Source: CAVYXZ01 sp963772595
GTDB lineage: Bacteria > Chloroflexota > Anaerolineae > Aggregatilineales > Phototrophicaceae
Direction of reading: 5' to 3'
DNA: 64,000 nt
Assembly (NCBI GenBank): GCA_963772595.1
Contig: CAVYXZ010000016.1
Coordinates: forward strand, 434,001 to 498,000
Positions 1 to 8,690 of the stretch are shown here, piece by piece; position 1 is the stretch's first letter, and the number at the start of each line of letters is the position of its first letter. Position numbers and translations under genes: made by a program. The notes beneath the pieces are model-generated. The model did not search any database. It saw only the letters and a program-made list of their open reading frames with translations, and was not told the DNA's origin.

Positions 1-702
1 GCGGTCGAGGCGGCGCACAAGGCCGAAGCCTGGGCACGCGGCACCGGGCATCTGCGGGCGCAGATCATCTACTACATTGCTGAGAACCTGAGTGCGCGGC
101 ACGAGGAATTCGCCGGGCGTATTCGTGCCATGACCGGTGTGACCGCCAAAGCGGCCCAGGACGAGGTAGACGCCAGCATCAGCCGCCTGTTCACCTATGC
201 AGCCTATGCCGACAAGTTCGGCGGTACGGTCCAGGAAACGCCCCTGCGCGGCCTGACGGTTGCGCTGAACGAGGCGATTGGCGTGGTGGGCATCGCCTGC
301 CCGGATGAGTATCCGCTGCTCGGCTTCGTCTCGCTGATGGCCCCGGCAATCGCACGTGGCAATGCCGTTGTGGTCATTCCATCGCCGCCGTATCCGCTTT
401 GTGCCACCGATCTGTATCAGGTCTTCGAGACCTCGGATCTGCCCGGCGGGGTGGTCAACATCGTGACCGGCAGCCGCGATCACCTGACGAAGACTCTGGT
501 CGAGCATGATGACGTGGACGCCATGTGGTACTTTGGCAGCGCTGAGGGCAGCTACCATGTCGAGGCGCTGTCGGCGGGTAACATGAAGCGCACCTGGGTC
601 AATTACGGCCAGACGCGCGATTGGATTACGCAAGGCGAGGGCGAGGAGTTCCTGCGTGAGGCGGTGCAGGTCAAAAATGTCTGGGTGCCGATGGGCGAGT
701 AG
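1..702 (+). CDS. Aldehyde dehydrogenase-like protein, 5'-partial, no catalytic domain
   Basis: The frame is open from the first base, so the start lies outside the window; about 233 residues are visible. The text resembles the NAD-binding half of aldehyde dehydrogenases: a central APAIARGNAVVVIPS segment, then LPGGVVNIVTG and a WYFGSAEG motif that aligns with the usual F-x-G-S cofactor loop. The canonical GQxC catalytic cysteine is missing: the nearest equivalent reads VNYGQTRDW, and the protein stops about 35 residues later, where a full enzyme would have about 200 more. It is probably a non-catalytic paralogue or the second half of a tandem ALDH protein. A companion full-length ALDH just upstream of the window would fit, but that is inference. 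Confidence 0.7.
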   Translation, partial: AVEAAHKAEAWARGTGHLRAQIIYYIAENLSARHEEFAGRIRAMTGVTAKAAQDEVDASISRLFTYAAYADKFGGTVQETPLRGLTVALNEAIGVVGIACPDEYPLLGFVSLMAPAIARGNAVVVIPSPPYPLCATDLYQVFETSDLPGGVVNIVTGSRDHLTKTLVEHDDVDAMWYFGSAEGSYHVEALSAGNMKRTWVNYGQTRDWITQGEGEEFLREAVQVKNVWVPMGE

Positions 703-732
703 CTTTTTATTCTACATTTGCGAAAGTGACTT

Positions 733-1866
733 ATGAGCGACAATTTCACAATCGATAGTACGGCTCTGCTGGCAAAGTGCAGGGCCACTTTTCAGTTTGC
801 CGAGCAGCAGCTGCGGCATCTCATCACGACTTATCCCGATTATTTCCCCATGTATACCATGCAGGGGAAGTGGAAGCACAGCGGCGAAGCCTGGACCAAC
901 TGGTGCGAGGGCTTCCTGGGCGGCCAGTTGTGGCTGGTCTATGAACAGAACGGTGAGGACTGGTGGCGCGAGCAGGCCGAGCATTATTCGCGCCTGATTG
1001 AACACCGCAAGACCGACCGCAACGTCCACGACCTGGGCTTTCTCTTCTGGTCCACCTGGAAGCGCTGGTATGATCTAACCGGTGATCCGGCCATCAATGA
1101 CGTGGTGGTCGAAGCCGGGACGACGCTGTCGCTGCGCTTCAAGGAGAAGGGGCAGTATCTGCGCTCCTTCGTGGCCGACGAGAGCCTGTTCATCGACATT
1201 ATGATGAACGTGGGCATCATCTTTTACGCCGGTCAGCAGAGCGGCAGCCTGGAAGTCCTCCGTAAGGCGACCCAGCACAGCCTGACCAGCCGCCGCTATC
1301 TGGTGCGTGGCGATGGCAGTACCTCGCACGAGGGCATTTTCGACACGGAAACGGGCGAATTCTTGCGCCAATCGACCCATCAGGGCTGGCGCGACGATTC
1401 CTCCTGGGCGCGCGGCCTCACCTGGGGGCTGTACGGCTTCGGCACGGTCTACCGCTTCACCAGCGATCCGCGCTTTCTGCAAACAGCGGAAGCCTGCGCC
1501 GCTTTCTACATTGAGAACACGCCCGCACACGGCATCCCGCCTAATGACTGGATGGAACCGGACCCGGCGAACCCCTACGAAAGCTCGGCGGCGGCCATTG
1601 CGGCCAGTGGATTGCTCCAACTGGCTGAGATTTGCGGTGATCCGCTGCGGGCGCGCTTCTACCGTGACTATGCGCTGCGCATCGTGGATACGCTGACCGG
1701 GCCGGAGTTCCTGGCGAACGAGACGCCGGGCTGGGAGGGCATTCTCAAGCACGGCATGTACCATGAGCGCAAGGGCCTGGGCGTGGACGAAAGCGTGATG
1801 TGGGGCGAATACTTCTTCCTGGAAGCGGTCAGCAAGGCCATTGAGGTGCTGTCTGATGGCGGATAA
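733..1866 (+). CDS. Glycoside hydrolase family 88 (unsaturated glucuronyl hydrolase-like)
   Basis: The 377-residue protein matches the (alpha/alpha)6-barrel GH88 family, which removes unsaturated uronic acids from oligosaccharides made by polysaccharide lyases. The two expected acidic residues are visible: Asp100 in NVHDLGF and Asp155 in FIDIMMN, the latter typical of the family. An Asp-x-Ser-Trp-Ala-Arg-Gly-like segment (DDSSWARGLTWG) follows about 70 residues later. There is no signal peptide, so it should act in the cytoplasm on imported disaccharides. Its 3' end overlaps the following SDR gene, so the two are probably translated together as part of a uronic-acid catabolic set. The exact substrate cannot be told from sequence. 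Confidence 0.85.
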   Translation: MSDNFTIDSTALLAKCRATFQFAEQQLRHLITTYPDYFPMYTMQGKWKHSGEAWTNWCEGFLGGQLWLVYEQNGEDWWREQAEHYSRLIEHRKTDRNVHDLGFLFWSTWKRWYDLTGDPAINDVVVEAGTTLSLRFKEKGQYLRSFVADESLFIDIMMNVGIIFYAGQQSGSLEVLRKATQHSLTSRRYLVRGDGSTSHEGIFDTETGEFLRQSTHQGWRDDSSWARGLTWGLYGFGTVYRFTSDPRFLQTAEACAAFYIENTPAHGIPPNDWMEPDPANPYESSAAAIAASGLLQLAEICGDPLRARFYRDYALRIVDTLTGPEFLANETPGWEGILKHGMYHERKGLGVDESVMWGEYFFLEAVSKAIEVLSDGG

Positions 1867-2632
1867 GCAGGTCGCGCTGGTGACGGGCGCTGGACGCGGC
1901 ATCGGACGGGGCATCGCGCTGGCGCTGGCGGCGCAGGACTGGCGCGTCATCGTCAATTATCGCGGCAATGCCGAGGCGGCGGCGGAAGCTCTGGCGGCCA
2001 TCGAATCGGCTGGCGGCGAGGGAGTCGTGATCCAGGCCGACATCAGCAGCGCAGAGGACCGGCAGCGAATGCTCGACGACATCCTGGCCGGGCAGGGGCG
2101 AATTGACCTGCTGGTCAACAATGCCGGGATGGCCCCGCGTCAGCGCAGCGATTTACTGCAAATGACCGAAGCCAGCTATGACGAGGTGATGGCGGTCAAC
2201 CTGAAGGGGCCGTTTTTCCTGACGCAGCGAGTCGCTAACGAGATGATCCGGCTGCTGGACAAAGGCGTGATTACGAAGCCGAAGATCATCAACATCGGTT
2301 CGCTAAGCTCTTATGCCAGCAGCACCAACCGGGGCGAATACTGCATCTCGAAGGCAGGCATGAGCATGATGACGCTGCTATTCGCTGACCGGTTGGCCGA
2401 GTACGGGATCAATGTCTACGAAGTGCGGCCCGGCATCATCGCCACCGACATGACCAGCGTGGTCACGGCTAAGTATGACGAGTTGATCGCCAACGGTCTC
2501 ACGCCGATTCAGCGCTGGGGCCAGCCGGAAGACGTCGCCAAAGCGGTCGTGGCGCTGGCGGAAGACTATCTGCCGTTTTCAACCGGCGAGACGCTCAACG
2601 TCGATGGAGGCTTTCACTTCCGGCGCTTATGA
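1856..2632 (+). CDS. SDR-family oxidoreductase (3-ketoacyl-ACP reductase-like)
   Basis: A classical short-chain dehydrogenase of 258 residues. It has the N-terminal cofactor motif TGAGRGIG, the NNAG motif, a catalytic Ser in INIGSLSSY, Tyr-x-x-x-Lys as YCISK, and a C-terminal NVDGGF. I chose the ATG at 1856 over the upstream TTG at 1841 because it places the TGAGRGIG loop about 10 residues from the start, as is usual. It overlaps the GH88 gene by 11 bases, so its substrate is probably a sugar or uronate intermediate rather than an acyl chain. The stop codon overlaps the end of the convergent molybdenum hydroxylase gene by 6 bases. Confidence 0.85.
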   Translation: MADKQVALVTGAGRGIGRGIALALAAQDWRVIVNYRGNAEAAAEALAAIESAGGEGVVIQADISSAEDRQRMLDDILAGQGRIDLLVNNAGMAPRQRSDLLQMTEASYDEVMAVNLKGPFFLTQRVANEMIRLLDKGVITKPKIINIGSLSSYASSTNRGEYCISKAGMSMMTLLFADRLAEYGINVYEVRPGIIATDMTSVVTAKYDELIANGLTPIQRWGQPEDVAKAVVALAEDYLPFSTGETLNVDGGFHFRRL

Positions 2633-5230
2633 CGCTGGGGCGCTGCCGTTCGAGTGCCCGTTGGCCGTTTTGCGGACTTTAGGAATGCGCATGGGTAGGC
2701 TGTGGCGGCGCACCCGGTCGTACTGATAGAGTGCGTTGCCGACCGCGCCCGCTGTCGGCACGAGTCCGATTTCGCCCACGCCCTTCGCACCATAGGGGCC
2801 GTAGGGGTCCGGCACCTCAATGCCGATCACTTCGGTTTCCGGCATTTCTTTGGCGCGCAGGATGCCGCATTTGCGCAGCATGGTGCTTTTCGGGCGGCTG
2901 TTCTCCAGTTCCAGGTTCTCGCTGATGGCGTAGCCCAGGCCCATGTGAATCGAGCCTTCAATCTGGCCTTCGAAGAGCGTCGGGTTGAATATCTTCCCGG
3001 CGTCGTGGGCGGCAGTCACCTTAGCGATCTGGCCGTCGTCATCAAGGACCACAAGCTGCGTCGCGTAGCTGTAAGAATAGTGCGTCAGGGTCTTATCGCT
3101 CTCTTTGCCGGGTTTGGTCGTCCAGTCAACGACCCATTCACCTTCGTAGACATGGCCCACCAGGTCGGCCAGCGTCTGCGTTTCCAGGTCCTGCCGCAGC
3201 TGTTTGGCAGCGTCGATGATGGCATTGCCGACCAGCGAGGTCGCCCGGCTGGCGGTGGTCATGCCGGTCTCCTGACGAGAGGCGGTATCGACGCGGACTT
3301 CGATGCATTTCGGATCGATTCCGGTTTCCGTGACCAGGGTTTGCAGCGCGACCGTGTGGACACCCTGGCCCATCTCGGTCCAGCCATGATCGATGATGAC
3401 CTTATCCGGTGCCACGATGCTAAGGCGGACTTTGGCCGCGTCGGGCATTCCGTTGCCGATACCGGTATTCTTGATGCCGCAGGCGATCCCGGCGTACTTC
3501 GCGCCGTAGAACTCGTCTTTGACGGCCAGCAGGGTCGCTTTGACGCCTGCACCGCCTTCGATAATCTGGCCGGTAGCGGTCATGTCGCCGTTGTCGAGGG
3601 CGTTATCGTAGCGGAACTGCCAGCGGTCGAAATCACCCTGTTCGCAGAGATCATCAATGAGGCTTTCCAGACCAAAGATGGCTTGATTGACCCCGAAGCC
3701 GCGCATGGCCCCGCAGGGTAGATTGTTGGTATAGACCGCCGTGCTTTCGATATCGGCTGCCGGGAATCTGTAGGCCCCGGTCGCGTGCCCGGCAGAGCGT
3801 TCCAGCACCTTCATGCCGACTGAGGCATAGGCCCCGGTGTCGCCGATGAATTTGGCCTCGCAGAAGGTGAGCCTGCCCGCCGCGTCGCAGCCGATGCGGT
3901 AATCCATCCAGATCGGGTGCCGCTTGGGATGCGTCATGATCGATTCATCGCGCGTGAGCCGGAACTTGACCGGACGCTGGAGCAGATAGGCTGCAATCGA
4001 CGCCGGACCCTGTACCGAGAGATCTTCCTTGCCGCCGAAGCCGCCGCCGTTGGGCACGAGGATCACCCGCACCTCTTCTTTGGGCAGGCCGAGCAGCTTG
4101 GCGATCTGGGTCTGATCCTCGAACACGCCCTGGCCCTGCGACAGCACTTCAACGCCTGCGCCGCTGGGATAGGCAATGGCGGCCTCCGGTTCCATGAAGC
4201 CATGTTCGATCATCTGTGTCTGGAAGACGCCTTGCGCGGTGTACGTGGTTTGCCCGCGAGCGCTGTCGAGATCGCCGCGCGAGACGACCGTCTTGGAGAG
4301 TACATTGCCGCCTTCGTGGATGGCTGGGCTGTCGGCCCTGATGGCTTCGTGAACGTCGCTGATCGGGTCCAGAACCCGGTAATCGACTGTAATCAGCGCA
4401 GCAGCCTGCCGGGCGATTTCCTCGGTTTCGGCCACGACGCAGGCCAGCACGTCGCCCACGTAGCGCGTCGTTTCACCGACAGCGACCATGACCGGCCAGT
4501 CTTGCCGGATCAAGCCGATGTAGCGGTCACCGGGGACATCCGCAGCCGTCATAACGCGGATCACGCCGGGCACCTCTTCCGCCTGTGCCGTGTCGATGCT
4601 CAAAACTTCGGCGCGTGGATGATCGCTGTAACGCAGTGCGCCGTAAGTCAGGCCATCCATCTTGATGTCGTCCACGTAGCGATGCTGGCCCAGGACGAGA
4701 TCCTGCGCGGCATACTTGGGATGTGCTGAGCCGACATGTCCGTCGCTGTTGGGCGTGGGGATTTCTTCTTCAGCACGGATCGCCTGGGCGGCGTAATCAA
4801 TGGCGTCCACGATCTTCTTATAGCCGGTGCAGCGGCACAGATGCGGTGTTAGCGCCTGCTCGATCTCGTCACGACTGGGGTCCGGGTTCTGGTTGACCAG
4901 GACGTTGGCGCGTATGACGATGCCAGGGATGCAAAAACCGCACTGCACGCCCCCTTTGGCAACGAAGGCATTGGCGAAGACCTGGCGGCGATATTCGCCC
5001 AGGCCCTCGGTGGTTAAGACCCGCGCATCGGCTACCTTGCTCATGGGAATGACACAGGACAGCACCGCTTTGCCATCGAGTTGAACGGTGCAGCAGCCAC
5101 AGGCCGCCTGCGGCGCACAGCCATCTTTGGGCGAGATGATCCCTTCGACGTTGCGCAGGTAGGTGAGCAAGGGCAGATCGGGATCACCGTCGTAATCGCG
5201 TTCCAGGCCATTCAACACAAAATGAATCAT
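2627..5230 (-). CDS. Molybdenum hydroxylase of the xanthine dehydrogenase family, fused 2Fe-2S and Mo domains
   Basis: About 867 residues from the ATG at 5230, which has GGAG 9 bases upstream; an ATG at 5305 is in frame but lacks this site. Residues 1-155 hold two 2Fe-2S domains: a plant-type cluster (CAPQAACGCC and a later Cys) and an alpha-helical one (CGFC ... CRC). The rest is the molybdopterin-binding domain, with MRGFGVNQ, EMGQGVHTV and the GVGEIG segment carrying the catalytic glutamate. There is no FAD domain. This two-domain order is that of the selenium-dependent XDH family (TIGR03311, E. coli XdhD-like). It is divergent from a nucleoside/purine-type ABC transporter, so purine hydroxylation is likely. 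Substrate and any Se requirement are inferred. Confidence 0.85.
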   Translation of the reverse strand: MIHFVLNGLERDYDGDPDLPLLTYLRNVEGIISPKDGCAPQAACGCCTVQLDGKAVLSCVIPMSKVADARVLTTEGLGEYRRQVFANAFVAKGGVQCGFCIPGIVIRANVLVNQNPDPSRDEIEQALTPHLCRCTGYKKIVDAIDYAAQAIRAEEEIPTPNSDGHVGSAHPKYAAQDLVLGQHRYVDDIKMDGLTYGALRYSDHPRAEVLSIDTAQAEEVPGVIRVMTAADVPGDRYIGLIRQDWPVMVAVGETTRYVGDVLACVVAETEEIARQAAALITVDYRVLDPISDVHEAIRADSPAIHEGGNVLSKTVVSRGDLDSARGQTTYTAQGVFQTQMIEHGFMEPEAAIAYPSGAGVEVLSQGQGVFEDQTQIAKLLGLPKEEVRVILVPNGGGFGGKEDLSVQGPASIAAYLLQRPVKFRLTRDESIMTHPKRHPIWMDYRIGCDAAGRLTFCEAKFIGDTGAYASVGMKVLERSAGHATGAYRFPAADIESTAVYTNNLPCGAMRGFGVNQAIFGLESLIDDLCEQGDFDRWQFRYDNALDNGDMTATGQIIEGGAGVKATLLAVKDEFYGAKYAGIACGIKNTGIGNGMPDAAKVRLSIVAPDKVIIDHGWTEMGQGVHTVALQTLVTETGIDPKCIEVRVDTASRQETGMTTASRATSLVGNAIIDAAKQLRQDLETQTLADLVGHVYEGEWVVDWTTKPGKESDKTLTHYSYSYATQLVVLDDDGQIAKVTAAHDAGKIFNPTLFEGQIEGSIHMGLGYAISENLELENSRPKSTMLRKCGILRAKEMPETEVIGIEVPDPYGPYGAKGVGEIGLVPTAGAVGNALYQYDRVRRHSLPMRIPKVRKTANGHSNGSAPAS

Positions 5231-5354
5231 CGTCTTGATCTCCGTAACTGCCGTGCCACCATGTTGCCCATAACGGGAGTTTAACTGACCTGTAGGGTAG
5301 CGCACTCATCATATTCTGACAAGTTTCAACAACCTTTATTGTATATCTGTTAGC

Positions 5355-5383
5355 TTGCCTAAAGAGCGGGCTAATGTTATAAA
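5355..5383 (+). promoter_or_regulatory. Sigma-70-type promoter of the BMP-family ABC operon
   Basis: TTGCCT (5355-5360), a 17-base spacer and TATAAA (5378-5383) lie about 37 bases before the first permease ATG, in an AT-rich divergent intergenic region. The predicted start of transcription is near 5391. Seen by eye only. Confidence 0.5.
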
Positions 5384-5419
5384 TTCCGGTCACGCTTTGC
5401 ACTCCATTTTGGAAGCCCT

Positions 5420-6589
5420 ATGATATCGAGTCCAAGAAAGTTGTTAGTCACATCGTTTAACAGGTTAGTGGACCTGCTGCCGGTGCTGATTGCCTTTCTT
5501 GCGGCTCTGCTGGTGAGCGCGCTGCTGCTGCTGGCGCTGAACGCCAATCCCATCGCTGCTTATGGGGCCATGCTCGATGGGGCTTTCGGCACGGAAAACG
5601 CTACCGCCGAAACGCTGGTCAAGGCGATACCGATCCTGTTCGTCGCCATCGGCATTACCGTCGCCTTTCGCGGCGGTGTCATCAACATCGGCGGCGAGGG
5701 CCAGATGATCGCCGGGGCGCTGGGTGGAACGGCGGTGACTCTCGCTATCGGCGACAGCCTGGGCGTGCTGGTTATTCCGCTGGCGCTGCTCTCGGCTTTT
5801 GTTGCTGGCGGTCTCTACGGTGGTATCGCAGGCTATCTCAAGGCCTATTTTGAGGTCAACGAAATCCTCAGCACGATTATGCTGAACCAGATCGCCGTCC
5901 AGTTGATGAATTACTTGCTCAACGGCCCGATGCTGGATCCCAGCACGGTCGGAGTCAATCATATCCCGAAGACAGCGCGGATCGCTGAGATCGCAGAACT
6001 ACCGCGTCTGGTCTTTCCGGTGCCGGGTGGGGTCCTGTTCGACCGGACCCGACTGCACTGGGGGCTGATTATCGCGGTTGTGCTGGCGATCCTGACCTAC
6101 ATTCTGCTGTGGCGCACGGTTGTTGGCTTTCGCATTCGTGTCGTCGGCCAGACAGAGCGCGCGGCGCGTTATGCCGGGATCAATGTGAAGCGCCAGATGG
6201 TGCTGTCCATGTTCCTTGCAGGCGGCGCGGCGGGCCTGGCCGGTGCGGTGCAAGTGCTTGGCCTGACCTATCGCTTGCAGACCGATGGCTCGACGGCAGG
6301 CTTCACAGCGAACGCGGGATTCAACGGGATCGTGGGTGCGTTGTTCGGTGGCTTGAATCCGCTGGGCGCGATTCCGGCCTCGGTGCTGTTTGGCGGCCTG
6401 CTGGTCGGGGCGCAGAAGATGCAGCGCGAGTTAGGCGTTTCCGCGTCGCTCATCACGGCGATCAACGGTATCATTGTGATCTTCGTCGTCAGCAGCCAGA
6501 TCTTCCGGCAGCGGCGTTTGCGTCAACGCGATGTGGACAAATTAGCAGAAACCAAGCCTGCGCCGGTTCTGGCCGGGGAAGAAGCATGA
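5420..6589 (+). CDS. ABC transporter permease, BMP/nucleoside family (subunit 1)
   Basis: A 389-residue polytopic membrane protein of the branched-chain amino acid/nucleoside permease family. After an N-terminal helix there is the segment GGVINIGGEGQMIAGALGG, characteristic of the nucleoside (NupP/YufP-like) permeases, and further hydrophobic helices to about residue 370. It forms the membrane channel together with the next gene, whose ATG overlaps this stop codon as ATGA at 6586-6589. With the BMP-type binding protein and the duplicated ATPase downstream, the operon should import nucleosides or purine bases. The order permease-permease-binding protein-ATPase differs from the common order that begins with the binding protein. 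Confidence 0.88.
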   Translation: MISSPRKLLVTSFNRLVDLLPVLIAFLAALLVSALLLLALNANPIAAYGAMLDGAFGTENATAETLVKAIPILFVAIGITVAFRGGVINIGGEGQMIAGALGGTAVTLAIGDSLGVLVIPLALLSAFVAGGLYGGIAGYLKAYFEVNEILSTIMLNQIAVQLMNYLLNGPMLDPSTVGVNHIPKTARIAEIAELPRLVFPVPGGVLFDRTRLHWGLIIAVVLAILTYILLWRTVVGFRIRVVGQTERAARYAGINVKRQMVLSMFLAGGAAGLAGAVQVLGLTYRLQTDGSTAGFTANAGFNGIVGALFGGLNPLGAIPASVLFGGLLVGAQKMQRELGVSASLITAINGIIVIFVVSSQIFRQRRLRQRDVDKLAETKPAPVLAGEEA

Positions 6590-7512
6590 TCGAACAGATT
6601 CTGACTCCAAGCGTGTTCGCCGCGACGATTCGTCTGGCAACGCCTTACATATTTGCCAGCCTGGGCGAGATGTTCGCTCAGCGCAGCGGCGTGCTGAACC
6701 TCGGCGTCGATGGCATCATGCTGCTGGGCGCTTTTGGCGCGTTCTATGTGACCTATACCACCGAGAGCCTGGTCCTGGGGGTTCTGGCAGCGATCATTAT
6801 CGGCCTGCTGTTGGGGCTGGCAATGGCCTTCGTTAGTGTGACGCTCCAGGCTGAGCAGGGCATCAGTGGGATCGGCCTGTACCTCTTTGGCCTGGGCATG
6901 AGCGATCTGCTGTTTCAGCAGTTGATCGGCACACCGAAGTCGGTCGCGGGCTTCCCACGCATTCACTTTCCCTTCCTGTCCGACATTCAGTTCCTGGGCA
7001 TTGGCGACATCTTTTTCAACCACAATTTGCTGGTGTATATTGCCTTTGCCCTGGTGCCCATCAGTGCCTATATCCTTAACCGGACGACCTTTGGCCTGAA
7101 CATCCGGGCAGTCGGCCAGACGCCAGAAGCCGCCGATGCGATGGGCGTCAGCGTCAGCCGGGTCCGCTACACGACCGTGATGATTGGCGGGATCATGGCC
7201 GGGCTGGCAGGGGCATCGCTTTCGATTGCGCTGCTGAAAGTCTTCCAGCAAAATCTGACAGCGGGGCAGGGTTTTATCGCGGTTGCGTTGGTCTATTTTG
7301 GCGCGTGGCGGCCTTCGGGCATTTTGCTAGGTGCGCTGCTGTTCAGCTTTGTGAACGCGCTGCAACTGCAAATCAACGTCATTGGTGTGGATATACCCAC
7401 CGAGTTTACGGTGATGGCACCGCCGGTCATTACGATCCTGGCACTGGTGTTTACGTCGAAGAGCAAGGAAAAACCAACTGCATTGACAAAGCCGTTCGAG
7501 CGCGGTGGATGA
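6586..7512 (+). CDS. ABC transporter permease, BMP/nucleoside family (subunit 2)
   Basis: A 308-residue polytopic permease, NupQ/YufQ-like, starting at the ATG that overlaps the previous stop codon. The family signature FAQRSGVLNLGVDGIMLLGA lies near residue 25, and several later helices contain Gly/Ala-rich packing segments (GGIMAGLAGASLS). A much longer open frame exists upstream in the same frame, but it is a shadow of the first permease. The protein should pair with the preceding permease as a heterodimer in the cytoplasmic membrane. Confidence 0.88.
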   Translation: MIEQILTPSVFAATIRLATPYIFASLGEMFAQRSGVLNLGVDGIMLLGAFGAFYVTYTTESLVLGVLAAIIIGLLLGLAMAFVSVTLQAEQGISGIGLYLFGLGMSDLLFQQLIGTPKSVAGFPRIHFPFLSDIQFLGIGDIFFNHNLLVYIAFALVPISAYILNRTTFGLNIRAVGQTPEAADAMGVSVSRVRYTTVMIGGIMAGLAGASLSIALLKVFQQNLTAGQGFIAVALVYFGAWRPSGILLGALLFSFVNALQLQINVIGVDIPTEFTVMAPPVITILALVFTSKSKEKPTALTKPFERGG

Positions 7513-7538
7513 TTGACCATTTCTATAAGGAGGAATCC

Positions 7539-8579
7539 ATGAAATATCTGCGTATTAAAGTCTTGATCGCCGTAGTGCTGGTGCTGCTGGTTAGCGCGAG
7601 CGTTTCGCTGGCCCAGGATGATGTGTTCCGGGTGGCGGTCGTCGCACCCAGCGCGACTGATGACCTGGCCTTCAGCCAGAGCATGTACGATGCGATGATG
7701 ACGCTTCAGGAAAGCATGGGCGAGGACAAGTTCCAGTTCACCTTCCAGGATGGCACCTTCGTCGTGGATGATGCGGCTGCCGCCATGCGTGATTGGGCCT
7801 CATCTGGCGACTATGACCTGATCATCGGGCATGGTTCGCAGTACGGCGCGATCATCGAGGAACTGGCACCTGAATTCCCTGAAACGTCCTTCGCCTGGGG
7901 CACGGATGTCAATACCTTCGGCCTGGACAATGTCTATGCCTACACCGTCGCAGCAGAAGAAGGCGGCTATATCAATGGCGCGGTTGCTGCCGGGCTGAGC
8001 AAGACCGGCGTGATGGGCGTGGTGGGGCCGATTGAGGTCGGCGATGCCAAGCTCTACGTCGATGGCTTCAAAGCTGGTGCCGAAGCGACCAATCCTGACA
8101 TCACGGTGAACGTGACCTACATTCAGTCCTTCAGCGATGTCACCCTGGCGACTGAGGCGGCGAATGCGCTGGTGGAAAATGACGCGGATGTCCTCACAGG
8201 CACAGCGCAGATGGTCGTGGGGCCGATTGCGGTCGCCATCGAAAATGACATCCCCTGGTTCGGCACGCAGTCCAGCCAGGCCGAGCTGGCTGCGGCCAGC
8301 GGTGTCAGCTTCCAGGTCTACAAATGGGACGTCATCCTGGAAGACATGATCGCTGCCATCAAAGACGGCAAACTGGGCGGTGAGGCTTATACGCTGACGC
8401 TGGAAAACGGCGGCATTGTCATGGAACTGAGCGACATGGCCTTTGGCGGTGATGCCGATGTGATTGCAGCCACGCAGGAGCAGATCGACACGTTGTCCGC
8501 AGGCATCATTTCGGGTGACATCGTCGTCTTCCCTGAAGAAGAAATGGATATGGAAGCGACTGCGACCCCCGCAGCCTGA
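7539..8579 (+). CDS. BMP-family substrate-binding protein (nucleoside/purine-type)
   Basis: A 346-residue secreted protein with a strong ribosome site (AAGGAGG at 7527-7533, 5 bases before ATG). It begins with a positively charged end, a hydrophobic core and VSLAQDD, a signal peptidase I-type cleavage site. There is no lipobox cysteine, unlike most PnrA/BMP lipoproteins of Gram-positives. The mature part starts VFRVAVVAPSATDDLAFSQS and includes the family segments LIIGHGSQYG and ETSFAWGTD. The C-terminus is an acidic, Met/Thr-rich tail (EEEMDMEATATPAA). It should capture nucleosides or bases outside the membrane and deliver them to the two permeases upstream. The ligand is inferred from the family. 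Confidence 0.88.
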   Translation: MKYLRIKVLIAVVLVLLVSASVSLAQDDVFRVAVVAPSATDDLAFSQSMYDAMMTLQESMGEDKFQFTFQDGTFVVDDAAAAMRDWASSGDYDLIIGHGSQYGAIIEELAPEFPETSFAWGTDVNTFGLDNVYAYTVAAEEGGYINGAVAAGLSKTGVMGVVGPIEVGDAKLYVDGFKAGAEATNPDITVNVTYIQSFSDVTLATEAANALVENDADVLTGTAQMVVGPIAVAIENDIPWFGTQSSQAELAAASGVSFQVYKWDVILEDMIAAIKDGKLGGEAYTLTLENGGIVMELSDMAFGGDADVIAATQEQIDTLSAGIISGDIVVFPEEEMDMEATATPAA

Positions 8580-8632
8580 TAGCCAGTGTACATCGCTGCC
8601 CTAAAAGGTTGCGCTAATTCTTCGTTCTGACT

Positions 8633-8669
8633 GATGCACCAGTGCCTGAGAACCGGGTGCTGGTGCATC
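8633..8669 (+). terminator. Intra-operon hairpin after the binding-protein gene
   Basis: A perfect 10-bp stem, GATGCACCAG (8633-8642) with CTGGTGCATC (8660-8669), sits between the binding protein and the ATPase. Only a short, weak T-stretch follows, so it is more likely an mRNA-stabilising or partial-termination hairpin that keeps binding protein in excess than a full terminator. Confidence 0.55.
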
Positions 8670-8690
8670 TTGATTTAGAGGCTCAAGCTG

